Part shown: piece after piece, positions 8,674 to 16,053 of the stretch
How positions within the stretch are numbered: the first letter of the stretch is position 1
How the letters are laid out: every line of letters begins with the position of its first letter
Assembly (NCBI GenBank): GCA_000773965.1
Contig: JRUP01000019.1
Location: 59,606 to 123,605 of the forward strand
DNA from: Enterobacter cancerogenus
Lineage (GTDB): Bacteria; Pseudomonadota; Gammaproteobacteria; Enterobacterales; Enterobacteriaceae
Direction: 5' to 3'
Length of the DNA: 64,000 nt
Made by a program: the position numbers and the translations under genes
The notes under the pieces: model-generated
What the model was told of the DNA's origin: nothing
Seen by the model: only the letters and a program-made list of their open reading frames with translations
Databases searched by the model: none

Positions 8674-9228
8674 TTACTTCAGCAGAGCCAGCACGTCGGT
8701 GGTTGAGCCGGTTTCGCCCAGACGCGGGAAGATACGCTCAACGCTGTTTTGGTGGGTATCAGCGTTCAGACAGGTCATCGCATCTGTTGCCAGCGTGACG
8801 TTGTAACCTAGCTCGTAAGCCTGACGCGCAGTGGATTCCACGCCAATGCTGGTGGCGATACCGCACACCACCACCTGAGTGATACCACGCTGCTGCAACT
8901 GATCGTGCAGATCCGTATTGTGGAAACCACCCCAGGTCTTTTTCGTCACGGCAATCTCATCGGCTTTCAGCGCCATTTCCGGCACCAGCACAGCCCAGTC
9001 GGCTGGCAGTTCGCCACTGTGACGCGCCTGCTCGTTACGGCCTGGTGCGCCACCGGCGACATTCACTTTCACCACCGGCAGGTTTTTGCCATGAAACGCC
9101 TCAACCAGTTGTGCACAACGCTCAACCACGACATCGGCTGACAAAGGCGCAACAGGAAGGCGGACAATACCGTGCTGCAGGTCAATCACAATCAGGGCGG
9201 TTTTTGCGTCTAAGGTCGTTAAAGCCAT
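8674..9228 (-). CDS. Isochorismatase-family hydrolase lacking the nucleophilic Cys
   Basis: A 184-residue cytoplasmic protein with the alpha/beta fold of isochorismatases and nicotinamidases. Asp16 (ALIVIDLQ) and Lys96 (VTKKTWGGF) of the usual triad are present. At the nucleophile position, within GIATSIGVESTA, residue 129 is Gly rather than Cys. EntB-type isochorismatases also have Gly there, because vinyl-ether hydrolysis needs no nucleophile, whereas amidases need Cys. The substrate is unknown. It is the second gene of a marR operon (17-bp gap), so it may act on an aromatic or related signal sensed by the regulator. Confidence 0.82.
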   Translation of the reverse strand: MALTTLDAKTALIVIDLQHGIVRLPVAPLSADVVVERCAQLVEAFHGKNLPVVKVNVAGGAPGRNEQARHSGELPADWAVLVPEMALKADEIAVTKKTWGGFHNTDLHDQLQQRGITQVVVCGIATSIGVESTARQAYELGYNVTLATDAMTCLNADTHQNSVERIFPRLGETGSTTDVLALLK

Positions 9229-9245
9229 GGGAATTCCTCTCAGGA

Positions 9246-9671
9246 TTATTGGTCGGCAATACGTTGCAGTAAGGGAATAGCGGCCATTAAAATTTTCTGC
9301 TCCGCACTATTAAGCGTGGTTGCCATGCTCTGGAGTAGCCAGTCATCACGTTGTGCACGATTGGCGGCGATCAGCCTCAGGCAGCTTTCGGTCGGTAGAT
9401 AGCGGGTTTTACGGCCGTCCAGCGGATCGGCTTCGCCTTTCACTAACCCCTGCTCCTGCAAACTGGCAACGGTCGCACCCATCGACTGGCTGCGCACGCC
9501 TTCTAACCCGGCCAGTTCAGTTACCGTCATCGCGCCATCGCGCACCAGATAACCCAACACAGATACCTGCGGCCAGGTAAGATCGCCCGGTGGGGCCGAT
9601 TCGCGCAGACGTCGCGCCAGTTTGCCATTCACGCTGCGTAGAGTCGCAGCCGCGCTATTCAGGTCGCTCAT
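9246..9671 (-). CDS. MarR-family transcriptional regulator
   Basis: A 141-residue winged-helix repressor. The core reads LTWPQVSVLGYLVRDGAMTVTELA, then the recognition helix in VRSQSMGATVASLQEQGLV and a DPLDGRKTRYL wing. AAGGAGAAGGTGCC supplies the ribosome-binding site before the ATG at 9671. It leads an operon with the isochorismatase-family gene and very probably represses it through the palindrome 38 bp upstream. The ligand is unknown. Confidence 0.9.
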   Translation of the reverse strand: MSDLNSAAATLRSVNGKLARRLRESAPPGDLTWPQVSVLGYLVRDGAMTVTELAGLEGVRSQSMGATVASLQEQGLVKGEADPLDGRKTRYLPTESCLRLIAANRAQRDDWLLQSMATTLNSAEQKILMAAIPLLQRIADQ

Positions 9672-9708
9672 GGCACCTTCTCCTTACTGATGAAGCGCGA
9701 GTATATAA

Positions 9709-9742
9709 ATACGAAGGCAAACTGTGTAGTTTACCTTCGTAT
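9709..9742. promoter_or_regulatory. 34-bp palindromic operator of the marR-hydrolase operon
   Basis: Outer arms ATACGAAGG (9709-9717) and CCTTCGTAT (9734-9742) are perfectly complementary. Inner arms AAACT (9719-9723) and AGTTT (9728-9732) are too, around a central GTGT, leaving one mismatched pair (C9718/A9733). The site sits 38 bp upstream of the marR start, where it would cover the promoter. A self-repressing MarR operator is the natural reading. Confidence 0.72.
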
Positions 9743-9759
9743 CAATTTGTAATTGGCAC

Positions 9760-10305
9760 TCAGGGCCGCTTGATGTAATGAATCAAACTGTGAAAACGCA
9801 GCGGCGTGCTGAGGGGATTGCGATAACTGTGCGCGACATCCGCCGCAAACTGGTGCGCTTCGCCGTTGAGCAGGCGACGCCAGGTTCCCTCCACGCACAG
9901 CAGCAGTTCACCTTCCAGCACCACCACCTGCTCAATCACGCCACTTTCGTGCGCGGAAGAGTCGCTTTGTGCACCGCCAGCAAGCGTGACTTCCAGCAGA
10001 TCAAAACGCAACGCGGCATCATATGGCAGCAGCGGCTTCACCTGCATTTGCGCATTGGGTTGGCTAAACGTCGCGGCGATACCCGGCGGTTGATCGCTAC
10101 CCTGAACAAAAAACGAGAAAGGCACATTGAAACCGGTAGCGATTTTCCACAATGTCGCCACCGTCGGGCTGGATTCACCGCGTTCGATTTGGCCCAACAT
10201 CGCTTTGCTGACACCGGTGCGATCCGCTGCCAGTGTCAGGCTCCAGCCGTTCGCCTGGCGCAATTGTTTTAACGCCTGACTCAAATGTTGATGCAGATTT
10301 TCCAT
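9760..10305 (-). CDS. ydcN: XRE-cupin transcriptional regulator YdcN (SutR)
   Basis: A 181-residue regulator with an N-terminal XRE helix-turn-helix (LKQLRQANGWSLTLAADRTG, VSKAMLGQIERGESSPTVATL) and a C-terminal cupin (ESGVIEQVVVLEGELLLCVEG, HSYRNPLSTPLRFHSLIHY). The sequence and divergent position next to ydcO match E. coli YdcN, a regulator linked to sulfur use. I chose the ATG at 10305, giving MENLHQHL as in E. coli, because AGGAGAT precedes it; an upstream Met is five codons earlier. It likely binds the twin palindromes between the two genes. Confidence 0.88.
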   Translation of the reverse strand: MENLHQHLSQALKQLRQANGWSLTLAADRTGVSKAMLGQIERGESSPTVATLWKIATGFNVPFSFFVQGSDQPPGIAATFSQPNAQMQVKPLLPYDAALRFDLLEVTLAGGAQSDSSAHESGVIEQVVVLEGELLLCVEGTWRRLLNGEAHQFAADVAHSYRNPLSTPLRFHSLIHYIKRP

Positions 10306-10342
10306 GCTATCTCCTGGCAAATTCGCGCGCAGTGTAGCACTT

Positions 10343-10386
10343 GTGCGTTATAACACACTCGTGCAATAGTGTGCGTTATAACGCAC
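10343..10386. promoter_or_regulatory. Twin palindromic operators between ydcN and ydcO
   Basis: Two 16-bp boxes lie 28 bp apart start to start: GTGCGTTATAACACAC at 10343-10358 (one mismatched pair) and the perfect palindrome GTGCGTTATAACGCAC at 10371-10386. The second is 17 bp upstream of the ydcO ATG, the first 38 bp upstream of the ydcN ATG. This layout suits one repressor controlling both genes, most simply YdcN. Confidence 0.75.
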
Positions 10387-10402
10387 AGCAGGATGCAAAT
10401 CG

Positions 10403-11581
10403 ATGATCACCGCCACTTCGCGCAACGCTTTCTCTTTCCCTATGCTGGTTTCCGGCTTTATTGCGGTGCTGGTGGGATACAGCAGCACTGCCGCATTGAT
10501 TTTCCAGGCCGCTCAGGCTGCAGGCGCCTCGCCGGAACAGATCGGCGGATGGCTTTCGATGCTCGGCATTGGCATGGGTCTCGCCTCTTTCGGTCTTTCA
10601 GTGTGGACACGCATGCCCATTCTGGCCGCCTGGTCGACGCCGGGGGCGGCACTGTTGGCCACCAGCGTGCAGGGCCTGACCTTAAATGAAGTGGTCGGCG
10701 TTTTTGTGGCGACCAATGCGCTGATCGTACTGAGTGGCGTGACCGGACTGTTTGCCCGCTTGATGAACCACATTCCGCAATCTTTGGCCGCGGCAATGCT
10801 GGCGGGGATTTTGCTGCGCTTCGGGATCGGCACCTTTACCGGTTTACAAGGCAACTTCGCCCTGTGCGGCAGTATGTGTCTGGTGTGGCTGTTAAGCCGA
10901 CGCTGGCTGCCACGCTATGCCATCATTCTGGCGCTGATCGCTGGCGTGCTGGTGGCGGTGGGTCAGCAGGCGATTCATTTCCCGCCGCATGCTCTGACGC
11001 TGAGCGTGCCGGAATTTATCATGCCGCAGTTCACGCTGGCATCGCTGATTGGGGTGGGATTGCCCTATTTTCTGGTCACCATGGCCTCACAAAATGCGCC
11101 TGGCATTGCGACCTTACAGGCGCATGGTTACCAACCGCCGGTTTCCGCTCTTACTGGCTGGACCGGCTTTATTGCGCTGGTCTTGTCTCCGTTTGGCGGC
11201 TTTTCGGTGTGTATTGCGGCCATTACCGCTGCCATTTGCATGGGAGAGGATGTGGATGCCGATCCGAAACGACGCTGGATGGCCTCAGCAATTGCCGGGA
11301 TTTTCTATCTGCTGACTGGCTTTACCGGCGCGCTGATTGCCATTCTGTTAAGTGCCTTGCCGCAGGTGCTGATCGCCACGCTGGCCGGGCTGGCGCTGCT
11401 GGCTACCCTCTCAGGCAGCCTGCAACGCGCTCTCGCCGAGCCCGATCACCGTGACAGCGCCATCGTCGCCTTTTTAATCACCGCCAGTGGTATCTCTCTG
11501 CTGGGGATTGGTTCTGCCTTCTGGGGATTAATCGGCGGCATGATCACCCATCTGGTGCTGAGCCACCGCGCACGCGCTTAA
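10403..11581 (+). CDS. ydcO: BenE-family benzoate/H+ symporter YdcO
   Basis: An inner-membrane transporter of 392 residues with about twelve hydrophobic segments, of the BenE family (NCS2-related fold). Marker stretches are FPMLVSGFIAVLVGYSSTAALIFQAA at the N-terminus, TPGAALLATS and ASQNAPGIATLQAHGYQPP. The family imports benzoate-like compounds by proton symport, but the substrate of YdcO itself is not established. It diverges from its probable repressor ydcN. The ATG at 10403 has AGCAGGATG upstream. Confidence 0.87.
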   Translation: MITATSRNAFSFPMLVSGFIAVLVGYSSTAALIFQAAQAAGASPEQIGGWLSMLGIGMGLASFGLSVWTRMPILAAWSTPGAALLATSVQGLTLNEVVGVFVATNALIVLSGVTGLFARLMNHIPQSLAAAMLAGILLRFGIGTFTGLQGNFALCGSMCLVWLLSRRWLPRYAIILALIAGVLVAVGQQAIHFPPHALTLSVPEFIMPQFTLASLIGVGLPYFLVTMASQNAPGIATLQAHGYQPPVSALTGWTGFIALVLSPFGGFSVCIAAITAAICMGEDVDADPKRRWMASAIAGIFYLLTGFTGALIAILLSALPQVLIATLAGLALLATLSGSLQRALAEPDHRDSAIVAFLITASGISLLGIGSAFWGLIGGMITHLVLSHRARA

Positions 11582-11607
11582 AATTTCAGCAACCGACGCT
11601 TACACGC

Positions 11608-11630
11608 GGGAAAAACACCCTGTTTTTCCC
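11608..11630 (+). terminator. Hairpin after ydcO
   Basis: A 9-bp stem, GGGAAAAAC and GTTTTTCCC, with loop ACCCT, lies 27 bp after the ydcO stop. It lacks a clear T run beyond the stem, so it is a probable rather than a certain terminator. Confidence 0.45.
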
Positions 11631-11734
11631 CCTTTATCAGCCGTTTGATTCCCCTGCATTTGGCTTAAGATCACCAGCATCGCCAATTACACACACTGTT
11701 TTGCTTCAGGCAACCACCGATAAGGGCCCTACGA

Positions 11735-13078
11735 GTGGCAAAAACTTTTCTGCGCAGCGGCAATCTGGATTCGGTACTGGCACTGGGTGAAAACGGCCAG
11801 CCGGTCTGGGCTTCTGCCCTGCAAATCCGTGAAACACTGCGTTTGCGCCGCCAGACGGCGCTGGCTAACTGCCTCGCCATTCCCCAGGCCAACGAGCGCG
11901 GGGACCGCCTCGACTGGTATGCGCCCTTTAACGGCAAAGTAAAATCCTGGCGCGGTGCCAGCGATCATGAGCGGCAAAAAGCGCTGGAACTCCTGACGCT
12001 CAATCAGCAGGATTTACTGGCTGCAAGTCTACGCGCGCGTGACGCTGAGAATCCGGCGATGCGCCTGTTTGGTGCCCTACTGAGCAAGGCGCTGCAGTTC
12101 CCGGATCAGCAATATGTTTATCTGGTTGATGGCAAACCTGTCATTACCTTCTGGGGCTTTGTCGATCCACAGGCGCGCTCACGCGATGACGCGCTGGCCT
12201 GCCTGCGTGACAGCCTGGAAGAAGATTTACCGCCGCTTCTGCCAGAACCACCGGCTGCGGTTGTCGTAGCACCGATTATCGCGCCATTGATTGAAGTGCC
12301 TGCCGCTGCGGCTGCACCCGTGGTGGAAGAACCCGTTGAGATCGTCCAGCCTGAACCCGAAGCGCCACAACCCGCACCTGAACCTGAGCCTAAAGTTGAA
12401 CAGCCGCCTGTTCGCCGCCCTTCCGCATTGCGTCCATTGGCATTGCTGCTGCCGGTTGCCGCCGTGGTTGCGGCTGGCGTAGCGTTCTGGCTGCACAGCC
12501 CAGCGCCTGAAGCCACACCGCCTGCCCAGGTTGCCGATGCACCGGCTCCCGTTTTCACGCCACCGCCAGTGGTCGCGAAAGCTGAGAAACTGGCCGCCAC
12601 GCTGCCACAAAAAACCGCCACGGTCACCGCTGCGCCTGTGCCTGCCGCGCCTCCTGCACCGCCTGAGGTGATTGCTGAACATACGGAACCGGCTAAGGCT
12701 GATGACCTGGTGATGACTACCGAAGATGCGCGTATTGGCTCCGTGAAGTTTATCAACGGCACCTGGCGCGTGATATTACGACAGACTAACCTGCCAACCG
12801 GTAAGCCACCGAGCCTGCGCTATCAACTGCGCAATGGCAAAGGTATCGCCACCATTACGCAAGGCGACAATATTCGCTGTAAAGCCGATGTGACTGCCGC
12901 AATGACGGTGGACGGCACCATGGTGGTTCGCAGCCGCTATACTGCGACCTGCAGCGACAAATCGCGCTACCGCATGCCGGAACTGGTGTGTAAAGCCGGT
13001 GATGGCATTGCCAGTTGTACTGCGCAGTACGGCGCAGATCAGGTCTTCCCGTTGACGATTAAGCGTGAGAGTAAGTAA
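11735..13078 (+). CDS. srfA: SrfA-family protein
   Basis: First gene of an srfABC operon. The 447-residue protein has an N-terminal domain (about 1-160), a Pro/Glu/Ala-rich linker, one transmembrane helix near residues 233-253 (LRPLALLLPVAAVVAAGVAF), a second Pro/Ala-rich linker and a compact C-terminal domain (about 330-447) with several Cys. The plan suggests a single-pass inner-membrane protein bridging cytoplasm and periplasm. In Salmonella srfABC was found as SsrB-regulated; molecular function is unknown. It starts with GTG at 11735, behind TAAGGG. srfB begins 2 bp after its stop. Confidence 0.8.
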   Translation: MAKTFLRSGNLDSVLALGENGQPVWASALQIRETLRLRRQTALANCLAIPQANERGDRLDWYAPFNGKVKSWRGASDHERQKALELLTLNQQDLLAASLRARDAENPAMRLFGALLSKALQFPDQQYVYLVDGKPVITFWGFVDPQARSRDDALACLRDSLEEDLPPLLPEPPAAVVVAPIIAPLIEVPAAAAAPVVEEPVEIVQPEPEAPQPAPEPEPKVEQPPVRRPSALRPLALLLPVAAVVAAGVAFWLHSPAPEATPPAQVADAPAPVFTPPPVVAKAEKLAATLPQKTATVTAAPVPAAPPAPPEVIAEHTEPAKADDLVMTTEDARIGSVKFINGTWRVILRQTNLPTGKPPSLRYQLRNGKGIATITQGDNIRCKADVTAAMTVDGTMVVRSRYTATCSDKSRYRMPELVCKAGDGIASCTAQYGADQVFPLTIKRESK

Positions 13079-13080
13079 AC

Positions 13081-16053
13081 ATGTTGGCTCCCCTCATCGA
13101 TGACAAACAAAAAATCACGCTGATTGAAGATAGCGGTGTGCAGTTTCTCGATTTTGGCTTACGTCTGCCTGCCCTGCAGGCGCGCCGCCAGTTCGTTCGT
13201 CAAACCGCTAACGGTCCGCTGCTGCGACTGAACGTGGACGGTAACAGCGGCAAATTTTTGCTCTATCCCGAAGATGGCGGTGCAGCAGAGGTGGTACGTC
13301 CCGAGTCGGACATTGCACTGGCAGATTCGTTAACGCTGCTGGCGCATCAATGGCTGCCGCTGCCGGTGCTGCGCTGCACCAGCGGTCGCCGTTTTATTGG
13401 CGGCCCGGATAACTGGGCACGCCTGCACCTGGCACCGCTGGCACAGCCCGATGCCGCAGGTAACACCCATCGCATTACGCTGGCGTTTGACACCCGTATC
13501 GTGCCGGAACAGGACGGCGGCGAACAGCACGGTCTGAGCAAAGCCGATGCGCAAAACGGCGTGAGTTTCGCCCTTGCCTGGCACAACTATGAACTGGGTG
13601 AGTTTCTGGACCACACCTGGGTGGATGGCTGGCTGCGTGAAACCTTTACTCAGCAGGTCAACGCGCTGGAATCTCGCCGCGAGCAGGAGCTGAATCAGGC
13701 GCTGCGTGAGTTTGAGTATCAGGCACACTATCTCAACCTGCTGGAGCTGCTGGGTGAGCAGTTGGATCTGGCCGAGATCTACATTCAGGCCACCTCGCTG
13801 CAAACCCCGGCGGTGAATGTCGATATCATCCTCGACGTTGGCAACTCGCACACCTGCGGCATTCTGGTGGAAGACCACGCTGAAGAGAGCAACGGTCTGC
13901 GCCAGACTTACGAACTGCAACTGCGCGACCTTTCTGAGCCACATCAGGTCTACAACGAGCTGTTTGACAGCCGTCTCGAATTCGCAGAAACCCGCTTTGG
14001 TAAAGCAAACTTCTCACTGGAAAGCGGCCGCGAAAACGCCTTTATGTGGCCATCGCTGACGCGCGTTGGCCGTGAAGCCAGCCGCCTTGCCCTGCTGCGC
14101 GCGGGTACCGAAGGCAGCACCGGTCTCTCCAGCCCGCGCCGCTATCTGTGGGATGAAGCACGATATCAGCCAGGCTGGCGCTTTAACGCCCATGGCAGCA
14201 GTGATGAGCCACAGGCAACTGCGCTGCCTTTTACCCTGTTGCTGAATGACGAAGGCCAGCCGCTGCACGCGCTGGCGGAAGACGATCGCCTGCCGGTGTT
14301 CTCTGCCAGCTACAGCCGCAGTTCGCTGATGACCTTTATGCTGTGTGAGCTGCTGGCTCAGGCGATGATGCAGATGAACAGCGTGGCACAGCGTCAGCGC
14401 ATGCCGCAGAGCCAGGCTCCGCGCCAGCTGCGTCATGTGATCCTCACGCTGCCTTCCGCGATGCCGAAACCGGAACGCGAGATTTTCCGTCGTCGCATGC
14501 AGGAAGCCATCGCGCTGGTGTGGAAAGCCGAAGGCTGGCATCCGGCTGAGGAAGATTTCAGCGTGCAGAGTCAGGCGAAAAGCCTGCGCCCGGTGCCGGA
14601 TGTGCAGATGGAATGGGATGAAGCCACCTGCGGACAAATGGTGTGGCTGTTCAATGAAACCCAGGTGAACTTTGCCGGGCGTGCGGAAGATTTCTTCAGC
14701 AGCATGGCGCGTCCGGATCGTCCACGTGAAGTCGACGAAGTACCGGGCAAAAGCCTGCGCATCGCTTCTATCGATATTGGCGGCGGCACCACCGATCTGG
14801 CCATCACCCAATATCGTCTCGATGACGGCCAGGGTAATAACGTTAAAATCACCCCGCGCCTGCTGTTCCGTGAAGGCTTTAAAGTCGCAGGCGACGATAT
14901 TCTGCTGGATGTGATTCAGCTTTGGATTCTGCCTGCACTGCAACAAAGTCTGCAGAAGGCTGGGCTGACGCTGGCCGAACCGCTGATGAACAAGCTGTTC
15001 GGTCACGACAGCCGCATGGATGGGCAAGCCACGCTGCGTCAGCAAGTCACCCTGCAGCTGTTCATCCCGCTGGCGCAGGCGGTGCTGGAGCGTTATGAAA
15101 ACTGGGATCCGCTCGACAGCCACAGCGAAATCAATGCGCTGTTCGGTGAGCTGGTGCCACAAAAACCGGCCAGCAGCGTGCTGGCGTTTGTTAACGGTGA
15201 GATTCAGCGCACGCTGGGCGGCGACAACCGCTTCGATCTGCTGGATGTGCCTTTGGTGGTCAGCATGGCGCAGCTGCACGGTGAATTCCTGCAGCATCGT
15301 ATGGCGATCATCCCGGCCCTGCGCGCCATGTGCGAAGTGGTGTCGCTGTATCAGTGCGACGTGCTGTTGCTGACGGGCCGCCCTTCGCGCTTCCCAGGCA
15401 TTCAGGCGCTGGTGCGTCATCTGCAACCTTTGCCGGGCAGCCGTATTCTGTCGCTGGAAGGCTATCACACCAGCGACTGGTATCCGTTCAACAAACAAGG
15501 CCGCATCGATAACCCGAAATCCACGGCTGCCGTGGGCGCGATGCTGTGTCTACTGGCGCTCGATCTGCGCCTTAGCAGCTTCTGGTTCCGCGCCGGTGAT
15601 TTTGAGCCTTACTCCACTATTCGCTATCTCGGCGTGCTGGATGAAACCGCCACACTGAGCGATGACAACCTGTGCTATAGCGAGATCGATCTCGATAAAG
15701 GTGATTTCGCACTGGATCGTAAAAGCAGCTTCCGCATTCGCGGCAATGTCTGCCTCGGTTTCCGTCAGCTGGATAATGACCGCTGGCCAGCTTCACCGCT
15801 GTACAGTCTGAGCATCACCGATCCGAATCTGGCGCGTAAAGTGGCGGGCGAAAGCATCCTGCGTATTAAGCTGGCGGTACAGCCGGGGCCGGACAACTTT
15901 GGTCCGGAGCGTCTGGTGCTGAGCGATGCCCGTATGGATGACGGCACTCGCGTGCCGCTGGAACAACTGAGTCTGAAACTGAATACGCTGTCTGCGACCG
16001 GCAATGCCAACGCGCAGTATTGGATTGACAGCGGGAGCGTTTGCAAACGATGA
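13081..16053 (+). CDS. srfB: SrfB-family protein with actin/Hsp70-like ATPase signatures
   Basis: A 990-residue protein annotated in relatives as virulence factor SrfB. Two nucleotide-binding-like motifs stand out: ILDVGNSHTCGILVED near residues 250-265 and IASIDIGGGTTDLAIT at 561-576. They resemble the phosphate loops of the actin/Hsp70/ParM superfamily, so ATP binding is likely. A further conserved-looking segment, VVSLYQCDVLLLTGRPSRFP, resembles the adenosine motif of such folds. It is translationally coupled to srfC by an ATGA overlap. No signal peptide is present. Function is unknown; its partners are SrfA and SrfC. Confidence 0.85.
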   Translation: MLAPLIDDKQKITLIEDSGVQFLDFGLRLPALQARRQFVRQTANGPLLRLNVDGNSGKFLLYPEDGGAAEVVRPESDIALADSLTLLAHQWLPLPVLRCTSGRRFIGGPDNWARLHLAPLAQPDAAGNTHRITLAFDTRIVPEQDGGEQHGLSKADAQNGVSFALAWHNYELGEFLDHTWVDGWLRETFTQQVNALESRREQELNQALREFEYQAHYLNLLELLGEQLDLAEIYIQATSLQTPAVNVDIILDVGNSHTCGILVEDHAEESNGLRQTYELQLRDLSEPHQVYNELFDSRLEFAETRFGKANFSLESGRENAFMWPSLTRVGREASRLALLRAGTEGSTGLSSPRRYLWDEARYQPGWRFNAHGSSDEPQATALPFTLLLNDEGQPLHALAEDDRLPVFSASYSRSSLMTFMLCELLAQAMMQMNSVAQRQRMPQSQAPRQLRHVILTLPSAMPKPEREIFRRRMQEAIALVWKAEGWHPAEEDFSVQSQAKSLRPVPDVQMEWDEATCGQMVWLFNETQVNFAGRAEDFFSSMARPDRPREVDEVPGKSLRIASIDIGGGTTDLAITQYRLDDGQGNNVKITPRLLFREGFKVAGDDILLDVIQLWILPALQQSLQKAGLTLAEPLMNKLFGHDSRMDGQATLRQQVTLQLFIPLAQAVLERYENWDPLDSHSEINALFGELVPQKPASSVLAFVNGEIQRTLGGDNRFDLLDVPLVVSMAQLHGEFLQHRMAIIPALRAMCEVVSLYQCDVLLLTGRPSRFPGIQALVRHLQPLPGSRILSLEGYHTSDWYPFNKQGRIDNPKSTAAVGAMLCLLALDLRLSSFWFRAGDFEPYSTIRYLGVLDETATLSDDNLCYSEIDLDKGDFALDRKSSFRIRGNVCLGFRQLDNDRWPASPLYSLSITDPNLARKVAGESILRIKLAVQPGPDNFGPERLVLSDARMDDGTRVPLEQLSLKLNTLSATGNANAQYWIDSGSVCKR

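Noticed and set aside
8798-8814. A second Ter-like core (GACGTTGTAACCTA)
   Set aside because: It shares GTTGTAAC but lacks the conserved TATG part of the Ter core and lies inside the isochorismatase-family gene.
14014-15498. A 494-codon frame opposite srfB
   Set aside because: Antisense frame favoured by high G+C codon bias; srfB on the other strand has clear ATPase-like motifs and operon context.
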